Shown here one piece after another: positions 61,525-64,000 of a stretch of DNA of 64,000 nt. The notes beneath the pieces are model-generated. The model was not told the DNA's origin. It made no database searches and worked only from the letters and a program-made list of their open reading frames with translations. Position 1 is the first letter of the stretch; each line of letters opens with the position of its first letter. Location: assembly GCA_964535825.1 (NCBI GenBank), contig CAZHUC010000006.1:1-64000 (forward strand). Reading direction: 5' to 3'. The translations under genes were made by a program, and so were the position numbers. The DNA is from CAZAQK01 sp964535825. GTDB lineage: Bacteria; Pseudomonadota; Alphaproteobacteria; Rickettsiales; SXRF01.

Positions 61525-62823
61525 CTATACGTCCATATTATCGTAAAGCTTCTGGTCGAACGTACCTTCAGATTTATCCACGATCACAGTGATCACAGAA
61601 TCACCCGTGATGTTCACCGTGGTACGCAGCATATCAAGGATACGGTCTACACCAGCGATCAGCGCAATACCTTCAAGCGGCAGGCCGACCGATGTCAGTA
61701 CCATTCCCATCATGATGAGCGAGCCGCCCGGAATACCAGCAGCACCGATAGAGCCCAGTGTTGCGGTGAGGATCAGCACGAAATACTGGTGAGAATCCAG
61801 CGGTATCTGATAGAGCTGCGAGAAGAAGAGCGCGCAGATACCCAGATAAATGGCCGTGCCATCCATATTGATGGAAGCGCCAAGCGGTAACACGAACGAG
61901 GTATTGCTCTTGGAAACGCCAATCTTTTCATTCACCACGCGCATTGCGGTTGATAGGGTTGCTTTGCTAGAGCTGGTAGAGAATGCCAGCGCCTGTGGTT
62001 CAAGCATCTTCTTGTAGAACGGCATAGGCGACATGCGGCAGAACACCACGATCATGATGCCGAATAATAAATATTGCGTAAGCAGTGCACCAAACACAAC
62101 GATCACCAGTTTAATAAGTAGCAGGACGATACCAAGTCCTTGCGTACCCACCACCCATGAGATCAGTGCGAACACACCGTATGGCGAGAACTGCACGATC
62201 ATCTCGATGAGTTTGAACATGGCAAACGCAGCTGCATGGCAGATCTCTGTGAGCTTTGCCGTTTGTGCGCGTGTTTTGTTGAGAGTAATGCCGAGGAATA
62301 TCGCGAATACCACGACCTGCAAGACATGGTCATCTGCCATGGCCTTCACGATATTGGTGGGAACAATATCCACCAGCATCTTGATGATGCTCACGTCAGA
62401 AGGCGGTTTGACCGCTGACGTTACAGCTCCCGTAGTGGCCTGCAATTCTTCCAAGCTTAGTCCGATACCAGGCTGGAATAGATGCCCGAATGTAAGGCCG
62501 ATCACTACAGCGAACGCACCCGTCATCAGGTATGCCGCAACCGATTTAACACCAACACGTTTGAAGGCGCTTTCATCGGTCATATTGGTGATACCAAAGA
62601 CCAGCGCGAAGAAAATAAGAGGGATCACCACCATCTTGATGAGGTTGATGAACACCGTGCCTACTGGTTTGACATAATCGGTCAGGATGGTCTTGCCATC
62701 GACACCAAGGAAATTGTCGGCACTAATAGGGCCTACGATGAAACCAAACACGATACCCAGCACTAAACCAAGTATCACACGAAACCATAATTTTCCCAGC
62801 AGGGACTTAAGTGTTGCGGTCAT
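61525..62823 (-). CDS. Dicarboxylate/amino acid:cation symporter (DAACS family)
   Basis: A 432-residue glutamate/aspartate/C4-dicarboxylate transporter with eight membrane helices and two re-entrant loops. Motifs: a serine-rich AFSTSSSKATLSTAMRV, NMDGTAIYLGICA in TM7, GIPGGSLIMMG and NVTGDSVITVIVDKSEG at the C-terminus. GltP/DctA-type substrates are expected; which one is not decided. It lies 55 bases after a TAXI-type binding protein gene, separated by an inverted repeat. Confidence 0.92.
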   Translation of the reverse strand: MTATLKSLLGKLWFRVILGLVLGIVFGFIVGPISADNFLGVDGKTILTDYVKPVGTVFINLIKMVVIPLIFFALVFGITNMTDESAFKRVGVKSVAAYLMTGAFAVVIGLTFGHLFQPGIGLSLEELQATTGAVTSAVKPPSDVSIIKMLVDIVPTNIVKAMADDHVLQVVVFAIFLGITLNKTRAQTAKLTEICHAAAFAMFKLIEMIVQFSPYGVFALISWVVGTQGLGIVLLLIKLVIVVFGALLTQYLLFGIMIVVFCRMSPMPFYKKMLEPQALAFSTSSSKATLSTAMRVVNEKIGVSKSNTSFVLPLGASINMDGTAIYLGICALFFSQLYQIPLDSHQYFVLILTATLGSIGAAGIPGGSLIMMGMVLTSVGLPLEGIALIAGVDRILDMLRTTVNITGDSVITVIVDKSEGTFDQKLYDNMDV

Positions 62824-62838
62824 TATCCCTCTTACTTA

Positions 62839-62871
62839 TTTTTATAGTGGAGTTTCGGTGTACTATAAAAA
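62839..62871. promoter_or_regulatory. Inverted repeat between the TAXI protein and symporter genes
   Basis: TTTTTATAGT (62839-62848), 13-base loop, ACTATAAAAA (62862-62871): a perfect 10-bp inverted repeat in a 55-base gap. It may be an operator for symporter regulation, an mRNA-processing hairpin or a weak terminator. Confidence 0.4.
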
Positions 62872-62878
62872 GCTAGGC

Positions 62879-63862
62879 TTAGTCAATCAGGCCTTTTTCC
62901 TTGAAATATTTGATAGCGCCAGGATGCATCGGAGCAAGTCCGTTATCCATTACCATGTGGCTTGCATCGAGCGTTGCAAATACCGGATGGAGTGTTTTGA
63001 AATTATCCAGATTATCAAACATCGCTTTTACGATCTGATACACCACATCATCATCGAGGTCTTTGGAAGCAACAAGCACAGCCTTCACGCCGAAAGTGCG
63101 TACATCCTGCATGTTACCCTTATACATGTTGGCAGGAATGATAGCACGCGTATAAAAAGGATTTTCACTGATCATCGCATCAATCACCGGTCCGGTCACA
63201 TCCACGATCTTTGTTTCGCATGCAGATGTTACCTGCTGTACAGCTCCGTTCGGATGGCCACCGGCATATACCATCGCATCGATCGTGCCGTTGCAGAGCG
63301 CTTCTGACTGATCGTTAGATTTCAGATCCACCACACCGGAGAAGGTTTTATTGCTCCAGCCTTTGCGATGCATCAACTCTTCCATGGTGGCACGCATGCC
63401 TGAACCGGGCGCACCAAGATCTACTTTCTTACCTTTGAGATCATCAAAATCTTTGATCTTTGCATCTTTACGCGTGATCACAGTGAACGGCTCAGAATGC
63501 AGGGAGAATATGACGCGGAGATCTTCGTCAGCGCCTACGTCAGAAAATATCTCATCACCTTTATAGGCGTGATAAAGCAAATCGGACTGCACAACGCCGA
63601 GTGTCAGGTCGCGTTTGCGGATCAGTTCAAGGTTATTGATAGAGCCACCCGTTGATTCTACGCCACAACGTATGCCATGTTCCTTGCGGCCACGATTCAC
63701 CAGACGACAGATCGCACCACCCGCCGGGTAATATACGCCGGTGACGCCCGCCGTACCAATGGTAATGATCTTGTCAGCTGCCTGAGCCGAAGGTACTGTG
63801 CCCACGCAGAATACCGCTAAAACCGCTGCCAGTGCTGTTGTGCCGAGTGTAATGCGTGTCAT
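62879..63862 (-). CDS. TAXI-family TRAP transporter solute-binding protein
   Basis: A 327-residue periplasmic binding protein with a signal peptide (cleaved after AQA, about residue 28). The TAXI pattern is IGTAGVTGVYYPAGGAICRLVN, CGVESTGGSINNLELIRK, DLTLGVVQSDLLYHAYKG, then LGAPGSGMRATMEELMHRKG and a VYQIVKAMFDNLDNFKTLHP segment. No TRAP membrane subunit is next to it; the next gene is a DAACS symporter. The ligand may be glutamate or another acid but is not known. Confidence 0.9.
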   Translation of the reverse strand: MTRITLGTTALAAVLAVFCVGTVPSAQAADKIITIGTAGVTGVYYPAGGAICRLVNRGRKEHGIRCGVESTGGSINNLELIRKRDLTLGVVQSDLLYHAYKGDEIFSDVGADEDLRVIFSLHSEPFTVITRKDAKIKDFDDLKGKKVDLGAPGSGMRATMEELMHRKGWSNKTFSGVVDLKSNDQSEALCNGTIDAMVYAGGHPNGAVQQVTSACETKIVDVTGPVIDAMISENPFYTRAIIPANMYKGNMQDVRTFGVKAVLVASKDLDDDVVYQIVKAMFDNLDNFKTLHPVFATLDASHMVMDNGLAPMHPGAIKYFKEKGLID

Positions 63863-63936
63863 ATACCGCCCCCGAAAAATTGCAAGAGCGCAACTCTACC
63901 AAAAGGAGAAGTTGTGTACAACTAAATCTATACAAA

Positions 63937-64000
63937 TTAGGCGGTTTGGGTTTTTGTGCGCTTCTTATCCACATACATGGACATGTCAGCAGCGGCCAGA
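63937..64000 (-). CDS. C-terminal codons of a probable GGDEF-domain protein (partial)
   Basis: The last 20 codons before a TAA read LAAADMSMYVDKKRTKTQTA. The pattern A-A-D-x-x-M-Y-x-D-K is the typical C-terminal helix of diguanylate cyclase GGDEF domains. The rest lies beyond the window, so the call rests on this helix alone. Confidence 0.45.
   Translation of the reverse strand, partial: LAAADMSMYVDKKRTKTQTA

Noticed and set aside
1..64000. CRISPR arrays, insertion sequences, prophage or integrase genes
   Set aside because: No spaced direct repeats, transposase motifs or phage structural genes were found on either strand.

Overview
The window reads as chromosomal DNA of an alphaproteobacterium of moderate GC. 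Gene families and gene orders typical of that class support this: clpS-clpA; rsh-pdxJ-acpS; hemD-mitofilin-hemY; cobalamin adenosyltransferase next to etfBA; gatCAB; plsY-dprA-topA-rnr; a complex I NDUFS4-type subunit; and a complete Tad/Cpa pilus export operon. The 5' part of a 23S rRNA gene lies at the left edge with no 16S or tRNA gene upstream of it. A separated 16S/23S arrangement is known in Rickettsiales and some other groups, and the DUF2610-like gene also fits that side of the class, but the order cannot be fixed from this window. No prophage, insertion sequence, CRISPR array or tRNA gene was seen.

Layout. 1-3.5 kb: 23S rRNA (minus), a two-gene flavoprotein dehydrogenase (Tat small subunit plus GMC oxidoreductase), and a putative XRE-type DNA-binding protein. 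3.8-6.65 kb: clpS-clpA, closed by a strong terminator. 6.65-20 kb: mostly minus strand. It holds a trypsin-like protease overlapping motB, a PmtA-like methyltransferase overlapping a periplasmic creatininase-family protein, nth on the plus strand, nadE-etfA-etfB-pduO-type adenosyltransferase with two small conserved genes, a lytic transglycosylase, a lipoprotein hydrolase, rlmE-ppx, and rodA. 20.2-33.9 kb: the Tad locus. Six TadE/TadG-like minor pilin genes run on the plus strand toward a minus-strand cpaB-cpaC-cpaD-tadZ-tadA-tadB-tadC operon, with a TPR gene between them. No Flp major pilin and no prepilin peptidase gene were found.

34-41.3 kb: a tightly coupled plus-strand operon runs rsh, pdxJ, acpS, hemD, mitofilin-like, hemY-like and an unknown gene, many joined by 4-base overlaps. 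41.3-45.4 kb: a lipoprotein gene and gatB-gatA-(unknown 75-residue gene)-gatC on the minus strand. 45.4-56.4 kb: ruvX, plsY, dprA, a 686-residue orphan, a convergent small unknown gene, topA, an amino acid dehydrogenase and rnr. 56.5-60.6 kb: a response regulator with an unknown helical partner, the NDUFS4-like subunit, a DUF2610-like protein, and a 769-residue unknown protein with a tandem duplication. 60.6-64 kb: a type IV pilin-like gene, a dicarboxylate/amino acid symporter, a TAXI-type binding protein, and the last codons of a probable GGDEF protein at the edge.

The most notable signals are these. Perfect TTAA-N7-TTAA boxes (the CtrA recognition pattern) stand upstream of both pilus operons and of rsh, and I saw none elsewhere in the window. 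A small uncharacterised gene sits inside the gatCAB operon. The 769-residue protein carries a tandem ~174-residue repeat, a polybasic stretch and an EF-hand-like loop. RNase R lacks its usual N-terminal winged-helix domain and follows an apparently inserted dehydrogenase gene. A family of GACCCCGC-type palindromes flanks nadE-etfA. The rsh and heme operons appear to be joined.
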